A DNA stretch of 64,000 nucleotides. It comes from Trichoplax sp. H2. Taxonomy: Eukaryota; Placozoa; Uniplacotomia; Trichoplacea. Position numbers and translations under genes: made by a program. Each line of letters starts with the position of its first letter. Position 1 is the first letter of the stretch. Below are positions 1 to 20,222 of the stretch, one piece after another. The stretch covers positions 62,001-126,000 of the forward strand of contig NOWV01000107.1 in assembly GCA_003344405.1 (NCBI GenBank), written 5' to 3'. Under the pieces are notes generated by a model. It did no database searches and was not told the origin of the DNA. It was given only the letters and a program-made list of their open reading frames with translations.

Positions 1-289
1 TCATCGATACTGTCTAGTGAGATTGAACTTCATGTATAGCTGCATTGGTCATTAGCATTCGAAAGTACAACAGCTTTAGCAGTCTTTTACCTACTAAAGT
101 TGTTTGTTACCAACATCGACATGTTCAGTTAGAGTACAAGTGTATTAGCAGGCTTCTAGACCTGGTAGTATTGTTGGGAATATCAAATTGGTGAACAGTT
201 TTAATCCTTATATAGTAAAGCTTGCGAACGATCTTAGCTGTATAAACTTTCTAACCAATCCCTTTTCATCATTACAATGATATGATTAG
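1..289. other. no assignable feature; should contain the 5' exon(s) of the RRM gene or its intron
   Basis: The RRM exon that begins at about 290 needs an upstream exon carrying the start codon and the RNP2 strand. I could not find one here with a convincing donor and the right phase (one base carried over), so it lies before the window or was missed. Nothing else is recognisable. Confidence 0.4.
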
Positions 290-1011
290 AAATCCTTAGG
301 CAATATTTTAGCAAATACGGCATTATTACCCGGGCATCAATTGTATACGTAAGTATGGATTGGTTTAAATAACATACATAGGGCTTATTATTCTATGTAG
401 TGTACATAAAATTAAAGGCTCTTGCAATAACTTTAGATACTTTTAAAAGTATCTACAAATATGCTTATACCATAATTTAATTCTGTATTAAATACCTTGC
501 ATACCTAGTATCCATCGTACTGTAATATCTTGCATTCTATACCTCGTATAGAATACGATATAATGCACGCGTACTTTCAAGATATGCGATTTGCGAGTGA
601 GACTACTGTTTAACAATCTCGCTGTAGTAAATACAGCGTATTCTCTCATGTCGGAATCGTTCATTGTGCTACCTTATCGTATGCTAATACGTATTTTCAA
701 TCATATACCATAGGATAGAGATACTGGAAGATCGAGACGTTACGGATTTGTTGAATTTCGTTCAAGATCATCCGTACAGCAAGCGCTAACGGAGCAACCC
801 CATGTGATTGACGGAACAGAGGTAATTATGATGTTATTATGACAGTTAATTGTACGGCATACATTCATTTAAACTTATCGTAATAAATGTGTAATATAGA
901 TACCTAATAACACAGTATATGTTGATTTAGGCACTCGTAAAGGAAGTTTTGACACAGCCCCCGGAGCCAGCGCAGAAATCTGGTCTTGCTGATGAAGAGA
1001 AACAAATTTAA
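290..1011 (+). CDS. SLIRP: small RRM RNA-binding protein, SLIRP-like (5' end missing)
   Basis: Three exons: about 290-348, 714-821 and 931-1011 (stop TAA 1009-1011). They join in phase 0 at 348/714 and 821/931. The product reads ...LRQYFSKYG, then DRDTGRSRRYGFVEF (RNP1-type motif YGFVEF), then an EQPHVIDG segment and a short tail ending in DEEKQI. The RNP1 strand, the HxIDG segment and the acidic-Lys DEEK tail resemble vertebrate SLIRP (HIIDG and DDEK at matching places), a mitochondrial RRM protein that binds mRNA with LRPPRC. The RNP2 half and any mitochondrial presequence are not seen. The gene is convergent with SNW1. It could also be another small single-RRM protein; the RRM itself is secure. 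Confidence 0.62.
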
Positions 1012-2388
1012 TTTATGTGCTTTTTGGGGAATATGTGAATGCTTCTATAGCCTATATTTATACAGTTATGTTTAAAAACTATCTATTTAAACTTAACATG
1101 GCTTAGCATTCACCTTACAATATACGACGTTTCGTATAATTGAAATAATGTAATATACAGTATTTCCACTCACGCGTTCTATGACTAGTTGCAAAATTGT
1201 ATATGGAAGCTACATGAAAATCAAAGAGTAACAAAAAATTTGTATTAAACAACTATGGCTTTTAATGTGCTAGCATCTGAAATTAGTTTTTACGCGTGTT
1301 TAAATTTTACGATTTATACTTTATGCAATGATATTAAAAGAATTAATATTATTTCGCATGCATATGCCATAATAAATCCTAAATTGCAGATACCGTTAGT
1401 GATTACATAGCACAGCGTATAAGATCTAAAGGTATTCGGAAACGAAATAGGACCACAATACTGTACAGATCGATTATCGTTGCAATGTATTTTCTCCACT
1501 ACAGTATAATCAGTAAAAGTATAGTAATTACACTCCGTATTAATTTTTGAGCTAAAAATTGATGTTCGTTACGTTCTTTGTAAACACTGCTACATCATCG
1601 AATTTAATATGGACTAATTACAGTACAGTATACGAGTATGTTCGATTGCAACACTGTCTATCAAAAGGAAATCATTTAACAAAGCGTCTAGCTTATTTTT
1701 GATTCCATACTGGTGCATCTTCTAGCCTCAGGCCTAGCATAAAGTATTCAATTCGTAGTAACATCGTGGTTGTATTTACAGTACCGTGTAGATATCACAT
1801 AAGAATTTTTCAGAATAACGTATGAAAATTATTCACTATCTGCAATATCTAGCGAACCTATAATTAACACAGACATTATCCAAGCCTATTATAACTTCAT
1901 ACCAGTCTTAAATAAATTGGTAGTGTTACATTTTAATTGGTGTATTCTCGTAAGCATTAATCAATCAAGTAATTACTGTATACTACATCAAGTCTACATG
2001 TACTGTACATGAGGAATTGCCGACAACGATCGTAATACACTTTATAGTAACTTAAAGCTCTCATACTAAAAGAATTGTAGATAAACAATCATTCATACTG
2101 TGAGGATATCCCTTAATAATGGGCCGTATTCGTAATCAAGTGCAAAGGGCTATCTTCATAACTTTCAATAAGTTAAACACACAAACACTACGCTCTCGTA
2201 ATATTGTCTTCGTAAGATTTTTAATGCGTATATTCTTGTTTACAGATCGGATCTAATATTGTTGTATTTAAGAAATTTCATACAGGTATTCCTGAATCAA
2301 AAGCACGATAAATACAAGGATTGATGGACTACATCAATTACATATATATATATATATATAAAAATTGAGCATTCTAAGAAAATGTAAG
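1012..2388. other. convergent intergenic region, 3' UTRs only
   Basis: This lies between the stop codons of the convergent RRM gene (+) and SNW1 (-). It contains short AT-rich open frames with no family resemblance and an (AT)n run near its right end. No RNA gene or exon was recognised. Confidence 0.5.
2342..2361. repeat. (AT)n microsatellite
   Basis: Uninterrupted AT dinucleotide run about 28 bp below the SNW1 stop codon, within its probable 3' UTR. Confidence 0.9.
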
Positions 2389-5300
2389 CTAGTTTTTGCT
2401 CTTTTTACTCCTACTGTCTTTCGAGTCTTCGGTGGGTCTTTTAGACTGTTTAGCTTCAGTCAAGAACTTGTCAAGACCAAATGGATCATCTTCATCCTTT
2501 TCAAATTGAACTGGACCATCACGTTGTAGATTATGATCTGTACCTTGGAATTCAGTATCAGCGGCAAACCTAAAACAGTATAATTATCAGGTTAACGTTT
2601 AAAGTCAAATATGTTAGGGAATTTAGTTATTAGTCAATAAGTATATACTGATATATTAAAAAAATTATCAACGATAAACAGCAATATCAACCGTTTCGTC
2701 TTGACCAGTGAATCCAGGTCATCACCATATATGTCTTTATCCAAATTTTTAGACGGTCTATAAATTGATGACGCGGAAGTTTTCTTCCAGGGTTTATCAT
2801 ACACATTGTAAGCATCATCTTCCGCAAAACCAGAGCCAACACCCTTTGAAAAGTAGTTTAGAAAGTTATCAATTTGTCCATGTCGAAAGATATAAAGTAT
2901 AGTCAAAAGATAATTATACAAAGGGTAATATTATCCGTACTTCTGCTTGGTTAAAGAGTCGCTGATCGTACATTCCTTCGTCAGATTTTACATTGGCGGG
3001 CATTCCAAGAGCAATTTTCTCACTAATATCTCGATCACGTTGCCTTTCTAATTTTGAACGTTTATCAGGAGCAGCTCTTGCAATTCTCCTATCTCGCTCA
3101 CGTTCTTTGTGTCTGTCGTGTCGTAACTGATCACGTTCTCGGGCATCCTCGCTAAAGTCTATGGCAAAGATTAATACATTTGTACGTTGTAAGAAAATTA
3201 TAATAGCTTTACAGATATCAGTAATAATTCTACCAGAATCTTGGGTTCGCAAGCCAATTCGTTCTTCACGTGCTTTCTGAGCTAGAAGTCTTAAACTTTC
3301 TTCTTTTCTTTCCTTTTCTTTCTGGGCTAATTTCTTTTCCATTTGGGCGCGAAGTTCAACAGATTCACGTGCTTTTCTGTCAGCTATATATAAGGCATCC
3401 GCCAGTTTAGAGAAATTTTCGTTAATTTTGACTTCTTGAGCACCTCGACCATCCGCTGCAAGTCGTTTGTCCAAAGGTATTGTGTAGCCCTATATTATTG
3501 GATAGGGTATACAGAAAATATTTGTACATTTTGTATTTACGAACGTAGGTGAAGCTTCACTTTCAACGCGAATGAAGCTGTAAAAACTCAGCGTATCGTA
3601 CCTTAGGATTTTTCCAGTTGGATATACACGGCGGAATTTTCCACTCTTGCTGCTCTTTAACGGTTACCTTGCGTGGCGGTGAATGCATAACAGGTGCAGG
3701 AGGGGATGGAGGACCTCGTGGAATCTTTTTGTTTGTTTTAAATTTGGGCGGATCTAAAGGATCTTTCTGCATTTCTACCATTCTAATTACTCTTTGTTTT
3801 GCGCCAGAATTATATGCAGGTCCTTGCTGAGCAGGTGTGTATCTGTCAGTATGGAATGAGATGCATTTTTATTTAGAAGGAACTATCATTTTAATTCTAC
3901 TATAATGTCCTGACACCTATTACTGTACGAGTATACTCAATGATTACAAAAATCTATGCAAATCTATGAAGGGCAACTAACCGAATGTATTGTGCAGGGG
4001 CCTGTTTTTCAGCAGGCCTGGCAGGCATTGCTGCAGAAACTTTGGTCTGTATGATCTTTTCCAATGCTTCTCGTGTTTTCTGAGTCGTCTACGTAAATAG
4101 ATATTTGAAAAGTAAATAATGAATCCCTCTTCATCAATCTCTTAATTTTATGCAAAGCAGTAATTGATATTTATGATGTATAACTAGCAAATTTAGCACT
4201 ACCTCTTCAATTTCTTCTTCATCTGGCATCGATAAAGACGGATCTTCCTGTTTTAAGTGTAATGGAATTAAATCGCGAAATTCTGAAAAGACAACCTTGT
4301 CTTTACTTTGTCCTTGCTTGATAATTGAATCATACTTGACACGACCTTCGGCATCAACTTGCATTGCTAAAGCGTTCCCAGTAGCCTAGAGTATATGTAT
4401 ATGCGTATATGTAATCGTATAAAGGGCGTTTGTTAAAAATCTGTGTGATTTATTCAGATTTCTGGTATAGATTATAGTACATCGAGGTAACTATCAGCAG
4501 TAATGTATTTTTTCCGATAATTAATTTAAATCGTAATGTATATAAGCCCTGGTCTAACCTTCTTGCGTCCCATGTTTAAAGGATACCTAAAATCCAGCAA
4601 ACAAATATACATAGTGAGTTTGTTAAAAAAGTGATGTCAGATTTAATGGAAACAGAAAATTACACTGATTTCATTTGATATTTCATCTATAGAATATGAA
4701 TAAAGTTACTTTCAGAACGATGAGCAGTAAATTGTTGTATTCGTATAACCCTAGCCGGTAGAATGTCACTCCGATATACGTATACATACAGTACTAGTTG
4801 TCATACAGCAGATGTACCACACTAGTTACAAGCAAAACGAAAGCAATACTAATAGTTGTTTTTATTTCCGAAATATATCAATCGCACTGCACTCACTGCG
4901 CCACATGAATTTCAGGAAAAGCTCCTCCGCTGCCGAAATCCTAGGGGTAAAAGAATATGTAGTTGATATTAGGAATAAAATATAAATTTAGCATTACAAA
5001 GTTTTAACGCTGATAAGCATTTAACCCTTTTTAAGTGATATTTTGCGATTAAAGTTTAAAACTGGTGTAGATGCACCCCTTTATATGCTCTTGCTTAAGT
5101 ATCCTGAAATGTTTACTATGAATACAATACTTATAAATATGATAACGGTTGGGTATGCATGCGGGAGCTTGTGTTGATTATTTCGCACTATGCCAGATTA
5201 CCTCTGTTTATGAATAAAATCTGATAACTACTGGATTGAAGTACGACTCTGACGTAACCATTCTGCTCGCAACAGATACAGTATGTCTATGTAGCTGTCC

Positions 5301-6735
5301 ATAAGAAATGAGATGGACGACTACTTTTACAAGTTTAAACCAATTTTAATAACAAATCGTTGTCATTGCATTTAAAATAATTTACAGCAAGCTTGTAAAA
5401 CCGCATAAATGAGTTGCACAACTTGTAATACCTTTGGAATATGCTACTTTACAAAATTACTGTATCTCTGGGACTATTACTATTTTGTACCATCATCTTC
5501 CACATATTACATACTTTGATTGTAAAAAAAGTAATTTTATTAATTTGCCAGAAGGCAAGCTGCACTCCAATACGTAAATCTACAGTGTCGCCAACAACTA
5601 CAGTATTCAATCACTACGAATTGTAGTGCCAACATTACACACTTTATAGTGATCAAGTTATTACTATGTAGTGGCCCTTTAATACTTTAATCCATTATTC
5701 ATTACACATTGAAGGCTGCGATAAACCTCAATAGCTTGCTAATAAGTGATTTAGAAGAAGACGATACAAAAGTATATCAATACCTCAAGAGATCTTGGTA
5801 CCCAGCCTTTCCGATGGCCGTAAGGTGGCGGTTCCTTGGTTGATTTCTTCTTTGAGACTAACTGTTTGATAATTAAGTAAATAAGTGGGTAATATCTTTA
5901 GCTTCAATCAACAAAATTGGTTTACATGTCTAGCACTGACAAAGGTTATCATGGCAAACACTTTATATCCATTTTGGTGAGTGTAGGAAGTAATTAGCAA
6001 GATTGATACTGAAAATCTGACTAACTTTAGTTATGATTAATACTGCACTATAATTATGTCACAATCCAAGATTTTATGTCTACCATTATGCATTCATAAT
6101 TCTAATTAGCTAAGAAAGGGTGACCCCAATAGTCCAAAATTTGATTCATTACAACTGCTAAGGTAATATCCGTTGGGTAAGGTATAAAAATGAGTGCGTA
6201 TAACCTGATAAAAATGCCACGAAGTCTTAGTATTAATAATATTTTAGCAGAAGGGGATTACAGTCATAACTTGATCAATCAGTTACACGCAAAAACTGGC
6301 CTATTCAGGTATACAAGTATAGTAGATGTATGGTGATCCATGTTGACGAAGGATTGAATAAACCAAATAGTAAATGCAAACCGGTCATACTTTTGATACA
6401 TCCTTACTGTCTCTATCACTGAAGTAACTGCAAATAATCATGATTATCTTACCTCCGAATGCGGAAATGGCTTATCAGACTCATCTTCTGCTATTGATCG
6501 AGATTGGGTAGGTGCCGGTAATAGCCTAAAAAGGAAACGTATTCAAATTATACATACTGCTATATATCACTGATTTCCATCTATTTTCACGCTACGGTAC
6601 ATTGATCAAAGAATATGGCAGTAAGTTCTGTCTCCTTGTGATGTAAATTACGATAGAATTGAAAATACTGTAAGATCGTTGGAATTTTTATTCTTTTCAA
6701 TTACTTCTATCGAAGGCTAACCTAGCTAACGACAT
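2389..6735 (-). CDS. SNW1: SNW domain-containing protein 1 (SKIP/Prp45), complete, 12 exons
   Basis: Exons from the 5' end: 6722-6735, 6453-6525, 5784-5861, 4897-4940, 4559-4586, 4203-4385, 3982-4088, 3602-3842, 3234-3489, 2941-3158, 2692-2843, 2389-2569. Total 1575 nt, 524 aa (human about 536), every junction in frame with GT-AG borders. The start ATGTCGTTAGCTAG at 6722-6735 gives MSLAR before LLPAPTQ, as in the human N-terminus. Landmarks: EPPPYGHRKGW, DFGSGGAFPEIHVAQ, MGRKK, NSGAKQRVIRMVEMQKDP, the signature ISNWKNPK ending near residue 256, then GYTIPLDKRLAADGRG, a charged coiled region, YDQRLFNQAE, SIYRPSKNLDKD, GPVQFEKDEDDPFGLDKF and a basic tail. SNW1 is a core spliceosome (B-act/C complex) protein and transcription co-regulator in the nucleus. 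The 14-nt first and 28-nt fifth exons are unusually short. Confidence 0.97.
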
Positions 6736-6939
6736 ATTGATTAATGGACGTCGCCAGTAGTCTTTTCTATAATTGATAGTGTTGTTTTCAACAAGAAATG
6801 GCGTAAAAGCTGCAAATCCACTCGGCGTCGCAGTTCTCCGTCCAGTAGTGACGGTTTCTCGTTCAGTATGGTCTAAGGGGATGAGTTAAGCTCTTGTATA
6901 ATTTACTATAATGTACGACCTAGTGTATACGTCTATATT

Positions 6940-7172
6940 TGTTCAGTGTTCAGTAGACGAATGGGCAGTGTATTTATAGCATATACTGTACTGTACAGTG
7001 TACATGTATTGTAGCGTACTGTATATGCTGGGCAATTGACGATCAACATGGTTGTGTTCTATCGCATATGCTTTACTATAAAGTACAGACTAGTGTATGC
7101 GTATACTGTGCGAGTATACCGCGCATGTGCAGTGATGGACAGCACGGTAAAACGTACCTGTACTGTACTGTA
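6940..7172. repeat. cluster of TACTGTAC / GTACAGTA palindromic motifs
   Basis: The stretch has many overlapping copies of TACTGTA, GTACAGT and near variants such as ACTGTACTGTACAGTGTAC. Similar clusters occur at 8310-8360, 22650-22750 and in the 34-35 kb array. It sits upstream of the SNW1 start. Whether it is a promoter element or a simple-repeat product cannot be told from sequence. Confidence 0.6.
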
Positions 7173-7179
7173 TATTGCA

Positions 7180-7655
7180 AGGTCTATAAAAATGCCATCT
7201 CTCCGAAATCTGTGGAGTCTGACTGACTGCGCATGTGCAAAGATGTACAGTGAGGGACTGAAGGTCTATAAAAATGCCATATCTCTCTTCGAAATCTGAT
7301 GAGTCTGACTGAGTTTCAGTGATGGCGTATAGGACAATAACTAAAAAAACAGTCAGCCTCATCATTATTTTGCACCAAATTCCCGTTTCTAGTCCCTCTC
7401 TCAACTTTTCAGTGTATAACATACTGTATAGTGAAGGTCTATAAAAATGCCATCTCTCCGAAATCTGTGGAGTCTGACTGACTGCGCATGTGCAGCGATA
7501 TACAGTGAAGGTCTATAAAAATGCCATATCTCTCTTCGAAATCGGATGAGTCTGACTGAGTTTCAGTGATGGCGTATAGTAGAATGACTAGAAAAACAGT
7601 CAGCCTCATCATTATTTTGCTCCAAATTCCCGTTTCTAGTCCCTCTCTCAACTTT
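7180..7655. repeat. nested tandem duplication (A1-B1-A2-B2) of a signal-peptide-like ORF segment
   Basis: Unit A starts at 7180 and 7435, unit B at 7262 and 7509. All four begin with AGGTCTATAAAAATGCCAT, and A is a shortened, frame-shifted relative of the first half of B. On the minus strand each B unit encodes MMRLTVFLVI(V/L)LYAITETQS, which looks like a signal peptide, followed by DSSDFEERYGIFIDL; A encodes SDSTDFGEMAFL and then a stop. The containing open frames are 7439-7651 and 7090-7422 (-). B1 and B2 differ at a few bases and several of the changes are silent. No homologue recognised; it may be a duplicated first exon, a short secreted peptide, or chance. Confidence 0.7.
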
Positions 7656-7687
7656 CCTATTATTATAACTTACAAGAAAGCAAGAAA

Positions 7688-7703
7688 CTCTCTCTCTCTC
7701 TCT
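7688..7703. repeat. (CT)n microsatellite
   Basis: Short CT dinucleotide run immediately beyond the nested duplication. Confidence 0.8.
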
Positions 7704-9501
7704 GCTTTTAGTACTATAGTTCCTCGGTCGAACCACTTGTACTGTACTATAAAATGTCGACCGTCCTATTTTTTGGCCAGTTCAGTAACGTTCATGCTAT
7801 TAGCGAAGTATGGCTGGACGGAGGGACACCTCATTCGTATGCGTTGTTACTCTGCACTACCGATGCTCGATTTTGTAATGACTTATTTTTTCTAAATTAA
7901 GTAATAATATTACATTGAATTTTATTCCTTTTACTAAATCCTGCTCCACAGCATAATGTCATAAATGTTTTAAATTGGTAAGAATGGTTTAGAAAGAGAT
8001 ACAGAAGATCCATACTACGCAACTATTTCATCAATTTTTCAGACATTTTTGGTCTTTCTCAGCTGGGGGGATAGTACAGGTACATTTTGTGCCAGGTATT
8101 ATAGGCATATTTCCAAGTTATCTTCAATTAAAGACTCTACGCGTCTACCTGTTTTGCGGTACATGCCATTTTGATGTTTGCTATTCTACTCCATGGAAGG
8201 AATGATATTAGACCTTATGCCGAATTATATTTTAGCAATAAGCGTGATGTAGTAATTACCTGTTGAGCGCAGTTATCAGTACGAAATACTCGTGTTGTAT
8301 ACGGATATACTCGTATACAACATACAGTACTGTAGAGTATAGAGTATAGAACATGTACTATAGTGTCAATTAATTAAAAGAAGTATCAAATTACTTATAG
8401 CGAACATTTCTCAACATTCGTGTGCATTCTACTGATTTATACTGTTAAAATATAAAAAAAAGAATTGAAAATTAATTTGCACCTAATGTCTACATTATCA
8501 TAACATATCTGGTTTGTTTGGCCCACGAATGTATTGTACTAGAAGTGAGCAATTTTTGCTTCAGTTTTATCGAGTTAGTAAAGATGGTGGTTTACATATA
8601 CACGGTATAAGTATCAATGTGGATGAAATAGATATTAAATCCAACAATATTTTATTGCATTGAAAAAATATTCGCCGTGGATAGATGTCACAATCTTATT
8701 TAATACAAAAATCGAATTTAAATTTAAATTTAAAATTGATTTCGATCGAACGGAGTGAATTAATTCTATGAATGGTAGTGTGGCATAGACATAGGCAATA
8801 CTGTAATCATCATGACATTAAACTACTGTATTACTGCCACAGTTTCTTGTTCCTGTCAAATAAAACGACAAATAGATTCAGGCTAAGAAATTACAATTGC
8901 GTATTTACCGTACAATAGATCGTCCACGATTATCAATCACAGAAGATACAACTTTCTCATGATTCTACTGTAATTAAGTGTAAACATAAATTTCTTTTAT
9001 TGATTTCAATATTTCGCGAGTATAAATGGTAAGAAATGCTTCATAGTGGTTGTATAGGTAATCTTGCTAGAAAATAATTTTATCATGATAGCTATCTGAT
9101 GGCTATCTATCTAGAGATTGACTGTTTTGATTAAGTCATACTCTCCATTTTTGTTAAGGTATGCGTAGATTCCTCTATAAACAGTAGCCATCGCATCATG
9201 GTCAGCGTTATTACGTAGAATGAGGCATAATCAAATAAAACAAATCGGATAAAGTTATAAAAGGAAAACTATGTTAGACAATCTAATCGATTGTTGTTAT
9301 ACGAAAGCAGACAGAATGAGTGATGGTCATTCGAACATAGAATTAATAAAGTTCGGTCAAATTTTATATTACTGAGCACAATGATAACTGTAGTCATAAC
9401 ACAACAATTTTGACAATTGATATAAAATTCGGATTTGGCCAATTTATTTTATAAAGAATCAAATATAAATAAGGGTTTATTATAAAAAATTACTGACATG
9501 G

Positions 9502-16954
<7,453 letters not shown>

Positions 16955-19900
16955 TTATAATCAACTTACTCTTTTTTTTCAACTAATTCTCATACCTTGA
17001 AAGCAAGAAAGCGACATGAGTAAGCCTCTGAATCAAGCTAAAATGATCAGTGATATTTCCATTGACTTATAATAGGAATATAAGTGTAAAAAATAAATAG
17101 GGGGAAATACATCATATCGATTGACGGTTGTACAAAGATAATATCATCGGTTATCCTGCAATGGAAGGTTGGAAAATTATGGAAATAGTTGTTATGTTAC
17201 CTTATAATTTAAGTTCCGTGAAATCATTTTGTTTTTCCTGTTTCAGCCAATTGTATGCTATAAATCGATTTCCAAACGATGTCAAGGTTGAGGTTAAAAA
17301 TTCGATTTATCTTTTCTCTACTACAGATAAAGCTTACTAGTATAGTATTATTCGAAATTATGAAAACGTCGAGAGTATAAAATTAGATGACGGCATTAAC
17401 TGCGTCATTACAATCCTCTTTAAAAAAACTACAAAATGAATTATGATGACGGTTTCCTACGATATAGTCTGTATTGTAAGGAGTACATTTGGTTATTATT
17501 ATTATTCTAATGAATTGTCTTTTATAGGCTGATTAACATTTTACTCATGCATTTATTTCAACTAAACTACAATTTTAAATTATTACTTAAAGGTTGGCAT
17601 TATGCAATTGTATTGTGTCCTTTTGGATGAGAATAATAATTTGATGAATCATTAACCGATTGGACTGAAATGACCGTTAACCAATCACGTTACCAAGTTC
17701 ACTTGCTATTTATATACAATCATGCATCTATTCTGTATTCCCGACCTGTCAATAACAATGTTGTCTTGTTTTACATATGGTGGAATGGGTAGCTATTGTA
17801 GCTTTGATGTCTTGTGCTAACTAATTTCCCTAGCAGCAAGTCACAGTTGTATCATCAATTGTCTCTTTCATGTTCACTATAATAAGTAAGTCATTATTTA
17901 GCGGATTAGGGACAATCTATTGCTTGAAATACCATTAGCTAATAGTAGTGCTTAACCAAGCTATCAATCCTGTTATTCCCGTACTCTTTGTATAGTATTT
18001 AATCCACGCATGTGAAAAATTGTACAGGTGATGTATTGTCGATAATTCCTTGAATTCCTATCTAATGCTGACTCACTGGTCTAATACTTGATCATGGAAA
18101 TGTATTTGTAAACATGATAAACCAGCTTATCATTTATATCTACAAGTATTTCTTTTCCTTATCTGTTATACACTATAATACAAGTAGTTATAATTTTCAT
18201 CTATTCAGCGCCAAGTCGGTCAAATGAGAGTAATAATGCATCAGTTTAATAGAATAGATTAAATTGAATAAGTACAATATCATGAAGGCGTTATTATACT
18301 TTCTTATTCTTCTGATGCTGTGATTCGAGTCGTATGGAATTGGTCATGATATAGAAAATTTTCAATATCAATAGATAAGGCTATTTTTGTTAGAATAGCT
18401 GAATAAGTAATGATAGTTGGTTACCTCGTTAATATAAATAGGATATAGATGTTCTTTCGATCATCAATATGGAGACATTTGGTAAAGAATTCGTGAGGGA
18501 ATGATTTACTTATTTTATTATAACAGTAGGATGCGAAGTATTGATTGTGGGATAAGCATAAATATAATTAGAGTATGGTTAAGATATTATGTACATAAAT
18601 ATTGCTAGAGATTGCAAAACTAGATTTTCTTCATCGATATTGATCCTATTAAGTGTTAGTTATTTATATTTTGCATTCATATCAATAGCTTGTATGAATT
18701 TTACGAATTATATTAGTGGAGAAAATGGTACAATGTTTAAGTAGTAGCTAAGTCAGTTTCGCATTTCCTCTCTTTTCGATCAGTGTTTGAAACATTTCTT
18801 GACTATGCTAAGAAGGTTATTAGGGATTACTAGGATTGGGATGGAATATGCAACGTAGTGTAGTTTAATAAAACGACATTTATGTAATTGCATATCTCGA
18901 GCTCTTAAATGCGAAAAGCGTAAATTTTTAGACATTGATGCAGAATTATGATGGACAATAAAAATCACATGGAGCTATGCAGCTCTTAGAGCACAAAGTG
19001 GTGAGTTTATTCGTACATATATGAGATAAAACCATATTTGACTGACAGAATAAAACTAGTATACAGCAATTTATAGTGAACTCAAATGGGAAAAATAGCT
19101 AATACATATGAGGATATATGAATTGCTGTGATAGTTATTGATAAAATGATGTCGTTATAGCTTTCAAATTATAGGTCCCAACTTATTGGTAGTATAGTCG
19201 TGTTCATTTTTCTGATTAGTAGTTGCATTTGTACGGGTAAATTATAAATGAAGCACAATATTATACAAATGTACCTTTCTATATGTATAGGTTGATGTGT
19301 ATCGAGTATTGCAATAAGTTTTATGTTTATGTTGCACTGTTATCTTGCTATTTTAATTCGCACATAAAATTCTTGTTCTCGCACAGAATCAGGATTTGTC
19401 ATTGACACTTTCAGCTATCTTCTTTACTCATTACTAGCTTTCAATATTAACAATACAGGATACTGTCTGAGCAGGGAATACACATACTGAAGGATTAATT
19501 ATATCGTCGCACTGATTATATTTGAACCGATAATTGTACCAGTATGGTTACAAATTTTATTGGATATCGGAAATCGTTTGATGTTAACCAACTATTGACT
19601 CATTGATTCAAACTTAATCTGAAATAGTGTATACTAACGACAAACTGATACAAAAAGCAACTTAATAACTTGCGATACTTATAGTAAATCTTTCCTTAAT
19701 AAAAGCAAACTGTTTTGCTCTTAGAAATATATTTCATACTTCTAAATTGATGCGACTCCGTATAACTTTGATACCATAACTCAAGATCGGTAATAATAGA
19801 GTATGAAGTATGATTTAAACCGTACATCGATTCAAGTACTGAATTTTAAACATTTTGCATACCGCTGAACAATAAAATATCAGACAAAAATTACTAATCG

Positions 19901-20222
19901 TAATTCGCAAAACCAATCAGCAATCGTTTGCTAATTTTATTCATATTTTATCTGGTTAAGACGATTACGGATCATGTAATAACAATGACTATTTAACATT
20001 TACTTGTATAGATTAGTCAGAATTGTGTATATTCATCGAAGAAACAAACATACACTTTTATATACACTAAAACGTAAGTATTTAGCAAAACTTGTAGACT
20101 TTAATCGAAAATGGAAATGAAAGCCACGCCAGGATTAATGAAAACTGACTTCATTGACCAGATTGACTAGTTTTTCATATAATAAATAGATTTAACAGAT
20201 TTATTTATACATTAAAAAATTC
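16955..20222. other. intergenic region between TTBK and FAM161, nothing recognised
   Basis: The first few hundred bases are the TTBK 5' flank and UTR. The rest is AT-rich and contains only short open frames (for example 17128-17340 + and 18780-18968 -) with no motif, splice context or family resemblance. Confidence 0.5.

Larger units (their letters stand above)
6736..9501. other. intergenic region between SNW1 and TTBK (repeats, no secure gene)
   Basis: The part next to SNW1 (about 6740-6900) is its upstream/promoter side. 6940-7170 is rich in TACTGTAC-type palindromes, 7180-7655 is a nested tandem duplication, and 7688-7703 is a CT run. From 7700 to 9500 I see AT-rich DNA with no recognisable exon. 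Confidence 0.5.

Noticed and set aside
160-209. Possible upstream RRM exon reading VVLLGISN before a GTGAAC donor
   Set aside because: Joining it to the next RRM exon leaves too few residues between RNP2 and the conserved YFSKYG, and its phase does not match the best acceptor.
3618-3830. Plus-strand open frame with Gly-rich sequence
   Set aside because: Antisense to the proline-rich SNW1 exon at 3602-3842.
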